DNA from: an uncultured Prevotella sp. | Lineage (GTDB): Bacteria; Bacteroidota; Bacteroidia; Bacteroidales; Bacteroidaceae | Direction: 5' to 3' | Length of the DNA: 64,000 bases | Assembly: GCA_900555035.1 (NCBI GenBank) | Contig: USJX01000002.1 | Span: forward strand, 19,334-83,333 | In this document: positions 1 through 8,712 of the stretch, in pieces | Layout: each line of letters begins with the position of its first letter | How positions within the stretch are numbered: the first letter of the stretch is position 1 | Made by a program: the position numbers and the translations under genes | The notes under the pieces: generated by a model | Database searches by the model: none | The model's input: the letters and a program-made list of their open reading frames with translations, nothing else | What the model was told of the DNA's origin: nothing

Positions 1-337
1 GAATCAGATCGCCCTCATGATACACCTTATGATATATGTTTCCATCGGCATCCTTATGATCTTTCAATTTCAACTTAGGCTTGATGATGAACATATCACC
101 CACCTTCACCTCCTTGCCCTGTGAAAGAGCCATCATCGTCTCATCCTTGATAGACTGGATGGCAGCCAAAAACTGAGGAGTAGCCATCTGATAATGCTGA
201 CGCATACCATCACGCATATCCTTGAAATCATACACATCCTTATAGACAAACTGAGGATGAATCAAATACTTGCCAGTCTCGTCTTTCTTCGGAGATCGGT
301 GCTCTATGTAACCTATCGGTCCAGTTGCTCTTGGCAT
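1..337 (-). CDS. HU/IHF-like DNA-binding protein, 3' end cut by the window edge
   Basis: The leftward reading frame starts at the ATG at 337-335 (MPRATGPIGY) and stays open to base 1, giving 112 residues without a stop. It closely parallels the complete 220-residue protein at 60815-61477: RATG near the start, EHR, GKY.IHP, VGDMFI.KPKL and YHEGDLI all align. The family in Bacteroidota is an HU-like DNA-binding fold, usually about 130 residues, sometimes followed by a winged helix; the C-terminal part here lies outside the window. It has its own promoter at 400-407 and no visible operon partner. The precise role (nucleoid or accessory-element protein) is unknown. Confidence 0.8.
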   Translation of the reverse strand, partial: MPRATGPIGYIEHRSPKKDETGKYLIHPQFVYKDVYDFKDMRDGMRQHYQMATPQFLAAIQSIKDETMMALSQGKEVKVGDMFIIKPKLKLKDHKDADGNIYHKVYHEGDLI

Positions 338-399
338 AATCTTTATAATATTAGAATGTTGCATGAAGAAATCTCCCTTGTGGAGTTCCTTACACCCTG

Positions 400-432
400 C
401 AAAGATACGAAAAAATACCAGAATACCAACAA
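400..432 (-). promoter_or_regulatory. Promoter of the left-edge HU-like gene
   Basis: On the minus strand the -7 box TATCTTTG lies at 407-400, with a TTG at 429-427 and a 19-bp spacer, the standard Bacteroidota arrangement. The rest of the 338-701 gap is A/T-rich; apart from this promoter and the gdhA promoter I see nothing in it. Confidence 0.65.
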
Positions 433-619
433 AAAGACAGGGAAAAACGTTTTTTACTTACTATTTATTTATTTCAGTCCTTGCTTTGCAGACCCGTTTT
501 CTATCCGTTTTATCCTATATATAATAATGTGTACGCATACAATTATACTACATTAACTATTAGAAAAAGTTAAAAGAATGACTTTTTTCTACTTTTTCTT
601 CATTTTTTCTTTCTTTTTG

Positions 620-650
620 TTGGCTATTCCAATAAAAATCTATACCTTTG
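620..650 (+). promoter_or_regulatory. gdhA promoter
   Basis: The -7 box TACCTTTG is at 643-650 and TTG at 620-622, separated by 20 bp. The expected transcript would have a roughly 45-nt leader before the gdhA ATG at 702. Confidence 0.7.
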
Positions 651-701
651 CAAACAGAAAATAGAAAATAAGAATTTAAACACAATAAAAGATTAAAGAT
701 T

Positions 702-2036
702 ATGAAAGCATCTGAAGTAATCGCGAATCTCCAAAGAAGATTCCCAAACGAGCCTGAGTACATTCAGGCTGTTAGTCAGGTTCTCGGTACTATCGAGGAA
801 GAGTACAACAAGCACCCTGAGTTTGAGAAGGCAAACCTCATTGAGCGTCTTTGTATTCCAGATCGTATCATCCAGTTCCGTGTATCTTGGGTAGATGATA
901 AGGGTAACGTACAGACTAACATGGGTTACCGCGTTCAGCACAACAACGTGATTGGCCCTTACAAGGGAGGTCTTCGCTTCCACAAGTCTGTGAACTTGGG
1001 TATCCTGAAGTTCTTGGCTTTCGAGCAGACATTCAAGAACTCTCTTACAACTCTGCCTATGGGTGGTGCCAAGGGTGGTTCTGACTTCTCTCCACGTGGT
1101 AAGAGCAACAACGAGGTGATGCGTTTCTGCCAGGCTTTCATGACTGAGCTCTACCGTCACATGGGTCCAGACGAGGATGTTCCAGCTGGTGACATCGGTG
1201 TAGGCGGCCGCGAGGTAGGTTACCTCTTCGGTATGTACAAGAAGCTGACTCACCAGTTCCAGGGTGTCTTGACTGGTAAGGGTCAGGAGTTCGGTGGTTC
1301 TTTGATCCGTCCTGAGGCTACTGGTTATGGTAACGTTTACTTCCTCTGCAACATGCTCGCTACCAAGGGCATCGACATCAAGGGCAAGACTGTATTGGTT
1401 TCTGGTTCTGGTAACGTTGCTCAGTACACTATGGAGAAGTTGCTCCAGTTGGGTGCTAAGCCTGTTACATGTTCAGACTCTGATGGTTACATCTACGATC
1501 CAGATGGTATCGACCGCGAGAAACTCGACTACATCATGGAGTTGAAGAACGTAGAGCGTGGCCGTATCAAGGAGTATGCTGAGAAATATGGCGTGAAGTA
1601 TGTAGAGGGTGCTAAGCCTTGGTTCGAGAAGGCTGATATCGCTCTTCCTTCTGCAACTCAGAACGAGATTAACGAGGAGGCTGCCAAGGCTCTCATCGCC
1701 AACGGCGTTATCGCAGTGAGCGAGGGTGCTAACATGCCATCTACCCCAGAGGCTATCAAGGTATTCCAGGATGCTAAGATTCTCTACTCTCCAGGTAAGG
1801 CTGCCAACGCTGGTGGTGTGGCAGTATCTGGCCTTGAGATGAGTCAGAACTCTGAGCGCTTGAAGTGGTCTCGTGAGGAGGTTGATGCTAAGCTCCACGA
1901 CATCATGAACGATATTCACGCTAACTGTGTGAAGTATGGTACAGAGGCTGATGGTTACGTTAACTACGTAAAGGGTGCCAACGTAGCAGGCTTCCTGAAG
2001 GTAGCTAAGGCTATGATGGCTCAGGGCATCGTTTAA
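702..2036 (+). CDS. gdhA: NADP-type glutamate dehydrogenase
   Basis: The 444-residue product has the usual length of a hexameric cytoplasmic glutamate dehydrogenase (2-oxoglutarate + NH3 + NAD(P)H to glutamate), a main route of ammonium assimilation in gut Bacteroidota. The substrate site is seen as PMGGAKGGS with catalytic Lys124, and Asp164 in the PAGDIGVGG motif. The Rossmann signature GSGNVAQ is at about 235-241. It is a single-gene unit with its own promoter and a strong hairpin after the stop. Codon use is that of a highly expressed gene (many GGT, AAG, GAG). NADP preference is assumed from the family, not read from the sequence. Confidence 0.97.
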   Translation: MKASEVIANLQRRFPNEPEYIQAVSQVLGTIEEEYNKHPEFEKANLIERLCIPDRIIQFRVSWVDDKGNVQTNMGYRVQHNNVIGPYKGGLRFHKSVNLGILKFLAFEQTFKNSLTTLPMGGAKGGSDFSPRGKSNNEVMRFCQAFMTELYRHMGPDEDVPAGDIGVGGREVGYLFGMYKKLTHQFQGVLTGKGQEFGGSLIRPEATGYGNVYFLCNMLATKGIDIKGKTVLVSGSGNVAQYTMEKLLQLGAKPVTCSDSDGYIYDPDGIDREKLDYIMELKNVERGRIKEYAEKYGVKYVEGAKPWFEKADIALPSATQNEINEEAAKALIANGVIAVSEGANMPSTPEAIKVFQDAKILYSPGKAANAGGVAVSGLEMSQNSERLKWSREEVDAKLHDIMNDIHANCVKYGTEADGYVNYVKGANVAGFLKVAKAMMAQGIV

Positions 2037-2074
2037 TCAAAGGAAACGACAAATTTGATTATAATATACCAGAA

Positions 2075-2112
2075 AGAGGGCAATCCGAAATTTCGGATTG
2101 CCCTCTCTTTAT
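2075..2112. terminator. Bidirectional terminator between gdhA and the DUF1232 gene
   Basis: A perfect 16-bp inverted repeat (2075-2090 with 2091-2106) is followed by CTTTATTT on the plus strand and preceded by A-residues that give a U-run on the minus strand. It lies between convergent genes. Confidence 0.85.
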
Positions 2113-2139
2113 TTAAACCGGAGTACAAAAAACTTTTAT

Positions 2140-2550
2140 TTAAACCGGTGTATCTTCTGGCTTCTCCTTGAAGAGGTCATCTGCCTCCTTAGGCAGTTCA
2201 TCCTCATCAAACCACTGCGAAAGCTTGCTGTATGCTTTCTGCTTAGCATCTTCTGAGACATCGCCCCAAACTTTCTTGAGCACGAAAAGCAACACAGCCA
2301 GGTCGTCACCTAAACCAGCGATAGGTATGGCATCGGGGATGACATCAAGCGGACTGATCAGATAGCCCAACGCTCCAATAATCATCGCCTTGTCTCTCAG
2401 CGGCACCTTGTCACTCTCTAATGTATAATAGAGTATAAGGGCTGCATAAACCATCTTGGCACCTGCACGCTTTGCCACGTGCGAAATCTTCTCGACAAAT
2501 GCACTCTGAGTGAACTTGTCCTTATAAGCCATAAAGTCAGGTAAAGTCAT
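2140..2550 (-). CDS. YkvA family (DUF1232) small membrane protein
   Basis: The 136-residue protein has the DUF1232 core at about residues 52-92: a hydrophobic stretch with LGYLISPLDVIPD and GLGDDLAVL. Family members are small, probably membrane-associated proteins of unknown function. An acidic tail (DEDELPKEADD) follows the core. It ends convergently with gdhA and shares its terminator. The DUF assignment is firm; nothing in the sequence reveals a biochemical role. Confidence 0.85.
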   Translation of the reverse strand: MTLPDFMAYKDKFTQSAFVEKISHVAKRAGAKMVYAALILYYTLESDKVPLRDKAMIIGALGYLISPLDVIPDAIPIAGLGDDLAVLLFVLKKVWGDVSEDAKQKAYSKLSQWFDEDELPKEADDLFKEKPEDTPV

Positions 2551-2592
2551 GTTAATTAATAATTTATAATTAATAATTTATAGTTTATAGTT

Positions 2593-2636
2593 TCTGGAAG
2601 GCTTCTGGAAAACTTCCGAGAGGCTTCCGGAAGGCT
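2593..2636. repeat. 11-bp tandem repeat, 4 copies, touching a stop codon
   Basis: Four imperfect 11-bp units of the form TCTGGAAGGCT occupy 2593-2636 and run into the stop codon (2635-2637) of the leftward gene. The preceding 2551-2592 is A/T-rich with repeats of AATTAATAATTTAT and AGTTTAT. Confidence 0.8.
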
Positions 2637-3072
2637 ACGCTTTCTGCTCGTAGAATAGAACTGCCTTGATAAAGGTCTCCATCTTGGTTTGCTTGTGCTT
2701 GTTAACACGATAGGCGATGATCATCTGGAGCAACGCCTTGAAGAAGCAGGCAAGCAACAGACCGATGATGATGGCGATGACAGTAGTGATGGCCTTTCCA
2801 TTCTCATAGATAGGCGACTTGTCTGGGAAACAAGACAGAATCAATACTGGGATTACTGTGATGAAACCGCCCACCGTGAGCTGGGTACGCTTGGAACCCC
2901 CCATATCAAGAATGGCCTGCTTATCGAAAAGATAATCATCCAAGTCCATACGGGTAATGCCATAGTTCTCAAACTTAGGGAAATCGGCATTCGCACCATA
3001 CTTCTCTATCTTGCTGGTCACCTTGTGCTCAAAATCATCTAATATCTGCTTTTCTGGTTCTCTGAGATTCAT
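2635..3072 (-). CDS. Hypothetical two-helix membrane protein
   Basis: I do not recognise this 145-residue protein. It has a polar, charged N-terminal half (residues 1-60) and two predicted membrane segments, about 66-82 (FITVIPVLIL) and 93-120 (a long hydrophobic stretch with IIIGLLLACFF), followed by a basic segment YRVNKHKQTK. This looks like a small inner-membrane protein with both ends in the cytoplasm. It starts at the ATG at 3072, just beyond the 3' end of RNase P RNA. No conserved catalytic motif is visible. Confidence 0.7.
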   Translation of the reverse strand: MNLREPEKQILDDFEHKVTSKIEKYGANADFPKFENYGITRMDLDDYLFDKQAILDMGGSKRTQLTVGGFITVIPVLILSCFPDKSPIYENGKAITTVIAIIIGLLLACFFKALLQMIIAYRVNKHKQTKMETFIKAVLFYEQKA

Positions 3073-3163
3073 AATCCTGCTAGTTATATTAAAAACGTTT
3101 GAAATATCGCATCCTACCTTATTATATATATATAATGGAATGATGCGGAAAGAACTAAAAAAG

Positions 3164-3595
3164 AAAGCAGTGCCCCTATAAGCCGAGTTCTGTACCTGCC
3201 CTAAGAAAAAGAACAGGTGCCTGTCATTTATCTAGTCCCAAAGTCACCCCTGGGCTCAAGCACTCTACCCTCCGCAGCAGCCCGAAGGCAATCGGACGAG
3301 CCGCCCTCAATCTGCGGTTTACATGAGCTTACAGCTCCCAGATGGCACAGCCTGACGATCACCCGCCAGCTGGTGGTCTCTTACACCACCTTCTCACCCT
3401 TACCCGACACTAAACCACGACGAATGCTGAAAGCCTCATCGCTACGGAATAAGTTTCGGGCGGTTATTTTCTTCTACCGACACCTACTGTCACCAATAGC
3501 TTCTATTTTCGGAAGTGGGATGCCCTATGCTGCCCGGACTTTCCTCTCGCATCCCCATGAAGGAATGCCAGCGACAAGCCGGGGCACTGCTTTCG
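3164..3595 (-). ncRNA. rnpB: RNase P RNA (bacterial type A-like)
   Basis: Read on the minus strand, the sequence contains the signature GAGGAAAGTCCGGGC (3546-3532) near the 5' end and ACAGAACTCGGCTTATAGG near the 3' end. The two ends pair as helix P1: 3581-3591 with 3166-3176 is a perfect 11-bp complement. This is the catalytic RNA that trims tRNA 5' leaders. A -7 box (TATCTTTG) sits at 3608-3601, placing the transcript start at about 3595. Open frames across this interval are chance. Confidence 0.97.
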
Positions 3596-3600
3596 AACTG

Positions 3601-3608
3601 CAAAGATA
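3601..3608 (-). promoter_or_regulatory. rnpB -7 promoter box
   Basis: TATCTTTG on the minus strand lies directly upstream of the RNase P RNA 5' end. I see no convincing -33 box at 19-21 bp. The remainder of the gap up to 3900 is A/T-rich without other recognisable features. Confidence 0.65.
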
Positions 3609-3917
3609 ACAAAAAAGATTGACTTAACCGCCAATTTGCCTAAGTTTTTAAACTCTTTTCGCTTTTCTTTGGTTTTCCGCTATCATTTTTGAGATATCCT
3701 GGAAGGTTTTCTGACTACTTTTCTGCTAATCAACTTTATATTCGTTCACAATTAACAGATTTATAGTTACATATACAAAAGTAAGAAAATTCAGAAAAGT
3801 AGCAAACATTTGTAAAAATAGGGTTATTCTTGTTTAAGAGCCGTTAAAGTGTTAATTTCAAATGTTAAAACGGGATAAAAATTAGCACTAAGTTATCCGT
3901 ATATCAAAAAATGATTC

Positions 3918-3925
3918 TATATTTG
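3918..3925 (+). promoter_or_regulatory. htrA -7 promoter box
   Basis: TATATTTG matches the Bacteroidota -7 consensus; the -33 region is weak. The leader to the ATG at 4063 would be about 130 nt and is purine-rich with a repeated AAAGTAATAATAAAA element (around 4018-4050). Confidence 0.6.
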
Positions 3926-4062
3926 CAACCGGAAAGCTGAGGCTAGGGCTGACAGAAGTGGCAGACTCGGGAAGTTTGGCACAGTATTGGCAAAGCTGAA
4001 GGCTATAACATAAAATGAAAGTAATAATAAAACGAAAGTAATAATAAAAAAGATATTGAAAC

Positions 4063-5532
4063 ATGAAAAAGGTAACTAATTATGTAATGGCAGTGCTATG
4101 CGTAGGTTCGCTAGCATTCTCAACAGGTGCATTCATGAAGGTTAATGCTTCACCAGCTGTAACAGCAGAGGCACCAGGCCAACCAGTAGATTTGACTTAC
4201 GCAGCAGAGAAGGCTCTGCCAGCCGTGGTACATATCAAATACGTTCAGAACTCTAAGGTGAAGACCGTAGATGTGCAGAGCGATCCATTCGGAGGTTTCT
4301 TCGACCCATTCGGATTCTTCGGAAATCCAGGTCAGGGAAATGGCGGAACACGCAAGCAGCAGGTTCAGACTCCTAAGAGAGAGGCTACAGGTTCGGGTGT
4401 CATCATCAGCGCAGACGGCTACATCGTAACCAACAACCACGTGGTGGAAGGTGCTGACGAGCTGACCGTGACACTGAACGACAACCGTGAATATTCAGCA
4501 CGCATCATCGGTACAGACAAGAGCACCGACCTCGCCCTTATCAAGATTGACGGCAAGAACCTCCCTACTCTTCCTATCGCCAACAGCGACAACGTGAAGG
4601 TGGGCGAATGGGTCATCGCTGTGGGTAACCCATTCGGACTGAACAACACCGTTACAGCAGGCATCATCTCTGCCAAGGCACGTTCGCTGGGTGCTAACGG
4701 CGTAGAGAGTTTTATCCAGACCGATGCAGCCATCAACGCAGGTAACTCGGGTGGTGCACTCGTCAATACTCAGGGCGAACTGGTAGGCATCAATGCCATG
4801 CTCTATTCTCAGACCGGTTCTTATGCAGGTTACGGTTTCGCTATCCCTACCTCTATCATGAACAAGGTGGTAGATGACTTGAAGAAATACGGTAGCGTAC
4901 AGCGCGTAATGCTGAGCATCCAGGGAAGTGATGTGCTCAACTACATCAACGCCCAGAAGGAGAACGGCAAGGAGGTTGACTTGGGCACCAACGAGGGCGT
5001 ATATATTGCCAAGGTAGATGAAGATGGCAATGGTGCTGCAGCCGGCCTGAAGGAAGGCGATGTGATTACCAAGGTTGACGGCAAGAAGGTGACCAAGATG
5101 GCAGAGCTCCAGGAGTCACTGAACGGCAAGCGTCCTGGCGACAAGATGAGCATCACTTACATGCGCAACAAGAAGACAAATACCAAGACCATCACCCTGA
5201 AGAATGCCCAGGGCAACACTTCCGTAATCAAGAGTGCAGACCTCGATGTACTCGGTGGCACCTTCCGCCCTATCACCGAGAGCCAGAAGAACCAGCTCGG
5301 CATCAAGTATGGCGTAGAGGTATTGAAGGTGAACAGCGGTGCCTTGAAGGATGCAGGCGTATCTCGCGGATTCATTATCCAGCGCATCAATGACAGCAAC
5401 ATCACATCACTCGACGACCTGCAGAAAGCTGTGAAGAGTGCATCAACCAGCAAGGACCCAGTGCTTTACATTCAGGGTGTATGGCCTACAGGCAAGAAGG
5501 CATACTTCGCCGTACCTTTGCAGAAAGACTAA
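4063..5532 (+). CDS. htrA: Deg/HtrA periplasmic serine protease with two PDZ domains
   Basis: The 489-residue protein is a trypsin-fold envelope protease/chaperone. An N-terminal hydrophobic signal (residues 1-30) is followed by the protease domain with catalytic His126 (TNNHVV), Asp156 (STDLAL) and Ser229 (GNSGG). Two PDZ domains follow at about 270-375 and 395-485; the first has GLKEGDVITKVDGK. A Gly/Phe-rich loop around 75-95 (DPFGGFFDPFGFFGN) is the LA-loop position typical of DegP/DegQ. It stands alone upstream of rpoD, with 20-bp tandem repeats and a hairpin terminator after the stop. Which of DegP, DegQ or DegS it equals cannot be decided. Confidence 0.95.
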   Translation: MKKVTNYVMAVLCVGSLAFSTGAFMKVNASPAVTAEAPGQPVDLTYAAEKALPAVVHIKYVQNSKVKTVDVQSDPFGGFFDPFGFFGNPGQGNGGTRKQQVQTPKREATGSGVIISADGYIVTNNHVVEGADELTVTLNDNREYSARIIGTDKSTDLALIKIDGKNLPTLPIANSDNVKVGEWVIAVGNPFGLNNTVTAGIISAKARSLGANGVESFIQTDAAINAGNSGGALVNTQGELVGINAMLYSQTGSYAGYGFAIPTSIMNKVVDDLKKYGSVQRVMLSIQGSDVLNYINAQKENGKEVDLGTNEGVYIAKVDEDGNGAAAGLKEGDVITKVDGKKVTKMAELQESLNGKRPGDKMSITYMRNKKTNTKTITLKNAQGNTSVIKSADLDVLGGTFRPITESQKNQLGIKYGVEVLKVNSGALKDAGVSRGFIIQRINDSNITSLDDLQKAVKSASTSKDPVLYIQGVWPTGKKAYFAVPLQKD

Positions 5533-5535
5533 TCG

Positions 5536-5595
5536 GAGTTGACGAAAACTTAAATGAGTTGACGAAGACTTAGACGAGTTGATGAAGAATCGTTA
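5536..5595 (+). repeat. 20-bp tandem repeat, 3 copies, after htrA
   Basis: Three 20-bp units beginning GAGTTGACGAA (the third GAGTTGATGAA) follow the htrA stop within 4 bp. Units are 5536-5555, 5556-5575 and 5576-5595. Confidence 0.85.
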
Positions 5596-5650
5596 AAAAG
5601 GGGGCTTTTGCCTCTTTCCAAGAGGAGTCAATTGCCTTTGAAATGATAAA

Positions 5651-5704
5651 AAATGACAAAATAGCAGGTATTTTCAAAAATATCTGCTATTTTTTTTGTC
5701 ATTT
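5651..5704 (+). terminator. Hairpin terminator after htrA, overlapping the rpoD promoter
   Basis: ATAGCAGGTATTTT pairs with AAATATCTGCTAT across a short A-rich loop and is followed by a T8 run; flanking AAATGACA and TGTCATTT extend the stem. The T-run and TTTG at 5695-5698 also form the -33 region of rpoD. Confidence 0.8.
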
Positions 5705-5725
5705 CAAACAAAAAGTGTAATTTTG
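5695..5725 (+). promoter_or_regulatory. rpoD promoter
   Basis: The -33 TTTG is at 5695-5698 and the -7 box TAATTTTG at 5718-5725, with a 19-bp spacer. This is a close match to the Bacteroidota consensus. Confidence 0.75.
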
Positions 5726-5750
5726 CATCAACATAAAATAAAGTGTTACC

Positions 5751-6614
5751 ATGAGACAACTAAAAATTTCAAAGTCGATAACGAATCGTGAAAGCGCATC
5801 GTTAGAAAAGTATCTCCAAGAAATTGGACACGAGGATCTTCTCACCACAGATGAGGAAGTGGAACTCGCGCAGAAAATAAGGGAAGGTGATAAGAGAGCT
5901 CTAGAGAGATTGACCAAGGCAAACTTGCGTTTCGTGGTATCTGTGGCAAAGCAGTATCAAAATCAGGGACTCAGCTTACCAGACCTTATCAATGAGGGCA
6001 ACGTAGGTCTTATCAAGGCTGCCCAGAAATTTGATGAAACCCGCGGCTTCAAGTTCATATCCTACGCCGTATGGTGGATTCGCCAGAGTATTCTGCAGGC
6101 CATAGCCGAGCAGAGTAGAATAGTGCGCCTTCCACTTAACCAGGTGGGAAGTGTTAACAAGATAGCAAGGGAACTCAATAAGTTTGAGCAAGAACACGAA
6201 CGCAAACCTAGCGTGAATGAGATTGCCGAACGAATTGACCTGCCAGAAGACAAGATCAATGATGCCCTAAAGGCTAACTCACGCCACGTGAGCATGGATG
6301 CTCCTATTGGCGATGGTGAAGACAGCAGCATGATGGATTTCTATGCATCAAGCGATGCTGCCAGCACTGACAATCAGCTGGACCTGGAATCATTGCACAA
6401 GGAAATAGAGAGAATATTGGAAACGCTCGATGAGCGTGACCGGAAGGTAATCAGAGCCTTCTATGGTATCGGAGAACCGGAGCTTACTCTCGAAGAAATA
6501 GGAGTTAAATATAATCTGACCAAAGAGCGAGTGAGACAGATTAGAGAAAAAGCCATCCGCAAGATCAGACATAACACAAAAAATCAACTGCTGAAATCCT
6601 ACCTGGGGCGATAG
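5751..6614 (+). CDS. rpoD: Primary RNA polymerase sigma factor
   Basis: At 287 residues this is the short housekeeping sigma-70 (SigABfr type) of Bacteroidota, which lacks region 1.1. Region 1.2 is seen at about 17-50 ([10 protein letters not shown]...LTTDEE), region 2 at 65-135 ([41 protein letters not shown]) and region 4.2 near 255-280 ([20 protein letters not shown]). It should direct polymerase to the TAnnTTTG promoters found throughout this window. It has its own consensus promoter embedded in the htrA terminator and is followed by a periplasmic-protein gene. The start ATG at 5751 fits the family N-terminus MRQLKIS. Confidence 0.97.
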   Translation: MRQLKISKSITNRESASLEKYLQEIGHEDLLTTDEEVELAQKIREGDKRALERLTKANLRFVVSVAKQYQNQGLSLPDLINEGNVGLIKAAQKFDETRGFKFISYAVWWIRQSILQAIAEQSRIVRLPLNQVGSVNKIARELNKFEQEHERKPSVNEIAERIDLPEDKINDALKANSRHVSMDAPIGDGEDSSMMDFYASSDAASTDNQLDLESLHKEIERILETLDERDRKVIRAFYGIGEPELTLEEIGVKYNLTKERVRQIREKAIRKIRHNTKNQLLKSYLGR

Positions 6615-6677
6615 TAACACACTACTCCACAGATGCATAGGACAACGGCACTTAAATATCAGTACAAGAAGAAAGAA

Positions 6678-7286
6678 ATGAAAGTATTTAAAATTGCATT
6701 AGCTTTGGCCATTGTTGCCATCTCTTCGCTTGCTGCACAGGCAAAGGTTGAACCGACGACTGCATATATGTTTGGATTTGCATCGTCATTCAATGACTCT
6801 ACCGTGTACATCACCAGCGTACAGAAAGTAGATTCCGTATATCTCAGCCACAAGAACCTGTTCCTGGAAGGCAGAGACAACTACTCTTTCCAGCTGCGTG
6901 ACTACCTGGAGTCGATTGGCGAGCCAAAGAGAACCTGCATCGTGGTGTTCGACCGCAACTTCAAGAAAGCTGAAAAGAAATGGGCCAAGCTTTATGAGCG
7001 CTACACTAAGAAGCCTAAGGCAAAGCGCCTGAAGAGTGGCGAAAAGCCAAAGGAACTTCCTTCTCCCTGGCAGGTGAAGAGCGTAGATGAAAACAAATTC
7101 ACCTTCAAGCCTATCGCTCCTGACGATATTCAGGAACCTATGACCAAGCAGGAGCGAAAAGAAGCAAAAGTGAAGGCTAAGGAAGAAGCTAAACAGCAGA
7201 AAGTGGAAGCCAAGCAGCAGAAAGCGGAAGCTAAAAAGAAAAAAGCCGAGGCAAAAGCCCAAGCTAAGAAAGCCCAGGCAAAATAG
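6678..7286 (+). CDS. Secreted protein with Lys/Ala-rich tail, unknown function
   Basis: I place the start at the ATG at 6678 rather than upstream at 6633 because it directly begins a signal peptide (MKVFKIALALAIVAISSLAAQA). The mature part (about 22-150) has no motif I recognise; the tail (from about 160) is a low-complexity, charged helix built of EAK/QQK/AEAK repeats, probably a long single helix or coiled coil. The 202-residue protein follows rpoD after 63 bp and precedes the HprK-like gene by 31 bp, so the latter two may be co-transcribed. Function unknown; periplasmic location is inferred from the signal peptide. Confidence 0.75.
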   Translation: MKVFKIALALAIVAISSLAAQAKVEPTTAYMFGFASSFNDSTVYITSVQKVDSVYLSHKNLFLEGRDNYSFQLRDYLESIGEPKRTCIVVFDRNFKKAEKKWAKLYERYTKKPKAKRLKSGEKPKELPSPWQVKSVDENKFTFKPIAPDDIQEPMTKQERKEAKVKAKEEAKQQKVEAKQQKAEAKKKKAEAKAQAKKAQAK

Positions 7287-7317
7287 AGAGACCAGCTTGT
7301 TATATAGCGAACCGAAA

Positions 7318-8643
7318 ATGAAAGACAATATTTATCGTGTTGCCGAGTTGGACATGAAGATTCAGTTTGCTGAATCAACCACCAACAATAAGCAACTTAT
7401 AGAATCATTCGAACCCTTCAGAGTATCTGCTCTGAAGGGCTCGATTTTATTTCACCTTACCATAGATGACAATACCCAACCTTATCCCAAGGAAAAACGC
7501 GAAAGAATCAGAAACTTCGATACAGGTAGCGGACACACCATCGTTGACAAACTCGATGATGGCGGATACCAATTCATTATTCGTGACATCTATGATGCCG
7601 ACTGTGCGCTGGTGATTACCAACGCCGACTTCAGCGAATGCCGCTGCGCCCTAAACGGCAACATGAACATGCGCAGATTCGGACTCAACAACACGCTGAT
7701 GCTCATCTATGCCTTTGCATCGTGCCCATACGACACCCTGATGCTCCATGCTTCACTGGTGCGTCAGAACGGCTACGGCTATGCCTTCATCGCCAAGAGC
7801 GGAACGGGAAAGAGCACACACGTGAGCCTCTGGCTAAGGCACCTGAAAGGCTGCGACCTGATGAACGATGACAACCCAATCCTCCGAATCATCGGGGGCA
7901 AGGTATATATCTTCGGAAGTCCATGGAGCGGCAAGACGCCATGCTATCGAAACGTGAAGGCACCGCTGGGTGCCATCACCCGCATAGACCGGGCAGAAGA
8001 AAACTCCATCGACAAGCTTTCGCCTGTGGCAGCCTTCGCATCACTTCTACCCGCCTGCTCCACCATGAAATGGGACAAGGCACTCTACGACCGCATCTGC
8101 GCTACCATCACCAAAGTGATAGAATCCATAGGCATCTATACCCTCCACTGCCTGCCAAACAAGGAGGCAGCCCTGGTTTGCAACAAGGCCATCAGCGTGA
8201 GGGAAAGTCTGGTTGAGGCTACCGCCCGGCTTCTGGAAGAAGGTCATACGGTGACCCTTCCGCTTCGCGGCTATTCTATGCGCCCCTTCCTGGAAGACAA
8301 CCGCGACAAGGCTCTGCTCCGCAAAGCTACACCAGAAGATATGAAAGAAGGAAATGCCGTACTTGCCGAGGTGAAGCCTCATCAATACGTGCTCCATCGC
8401 ATCGTGAAAATAGAAGGAGAAAAGGTAATCCTCAGGGGCGATGGCAACTTTGGCGTAGAAGTCTGCCAAAGAAAAAATGTAAAGGGTGCCGTAATAGGTT
8501 TCTACCGGAAAGGAAGGAAAACCATCGACAGGACAGACGCACTTAAATGGCGCATCTACTCCAAACTATGGACCCGCCTCTTCCCTATCCGCCGCTATCT
8601 GCTGGCAGCATGGAAGGTTTGGAATGGAAAATATAAGAAATAA
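7318..8643 (+). CDS. HprK-like kinase fused to a SipW/ER-type signal peptidase domain
   Basis: The 441-residue protein has two parts. Residues about 45-295 resemble the HPr-kinase/PEP-carboxykinase-like ATPases that accompany PqqD-type proteins, with the P-loop SGTGKSTH at about 161-168 and an acidic NDDNP motif near 183. Residues about 300-405 resemble an S26B peptidase: GYSMRP with Ser320, HRI with His360 and GDGN with Asp375, the Ser-His-Asp set of SipW/ER-type signal peptidases. A basic, possibly membrane-bound tail ends the protein. I chose ATG 7318 over the upstream TTG at 7297. A PqqD-like gene lies convergently next door. Substrate unknown; a peptide-maturation role is inference. Confidence 0.8.
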   Translation: MKDNIYRVAELDMKIQFAESTTNNKQLIESFEPFRVSALKGSILFHLTIDDNTQPYPKEKRERIRNFDTGSGHTIVDKLDDGGYQFIIRDIYDADCALVITNADFSECRCALNGNMNMRRFGLNNTLMLIYAFASCPYDTLMLHASLVRQNGYGYAFIAKSGTGKSTHVSLWLRHLKGCDLMNDDNPILRIIGGKVYIFGSPWSGKTPCYRNVKAPLGAITRIDRAEENSIDKLSPVAAFASLLPACSTMKWDKALYDRICATITKVIESIGIYTLHCLPNKEAALVCNKAISVRESLVEATARLLEEGHTVTLPLRGYSMRPFLEDNRDKALLRKATPEDMKEGNAVLAEVKPHQYVLHRIVKIEGEKVILRGDGNFGVEVCQRKNVKGAVIGFYRKGRKTIDRTDALKWRIYSKLWTRLFPIRRYLLAAWKVWNGKYKK

Positions 8644-8650
8644 AAATATA

Positions 8651-8695
8651 AAAAATTGGGCAACCCTCTAAGACGAGGATTGCCCAATTTTTTAT
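8651..8695. terminator. Bidirectional terminator
   Basis: AAAAATTGGGCAA (8651-8663) pairs with TTGCCCAATTTTT (8680-8692), with an inner CCTC/GAGG stem. T-runs exist on both strands, fitting the convergent kinase and PqqD genes. Confidence 0.85.
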
Positions 8696-8712
8696 ATTTA
8701 TCCAGTTACCTA

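Noticed and set aside
3217..3609. 130-residue protein-coding frame on the plus strand
   Set aside because: It lies antisense across the RNase P RNA, whose conserved ends and P1 helix explain the sequence.
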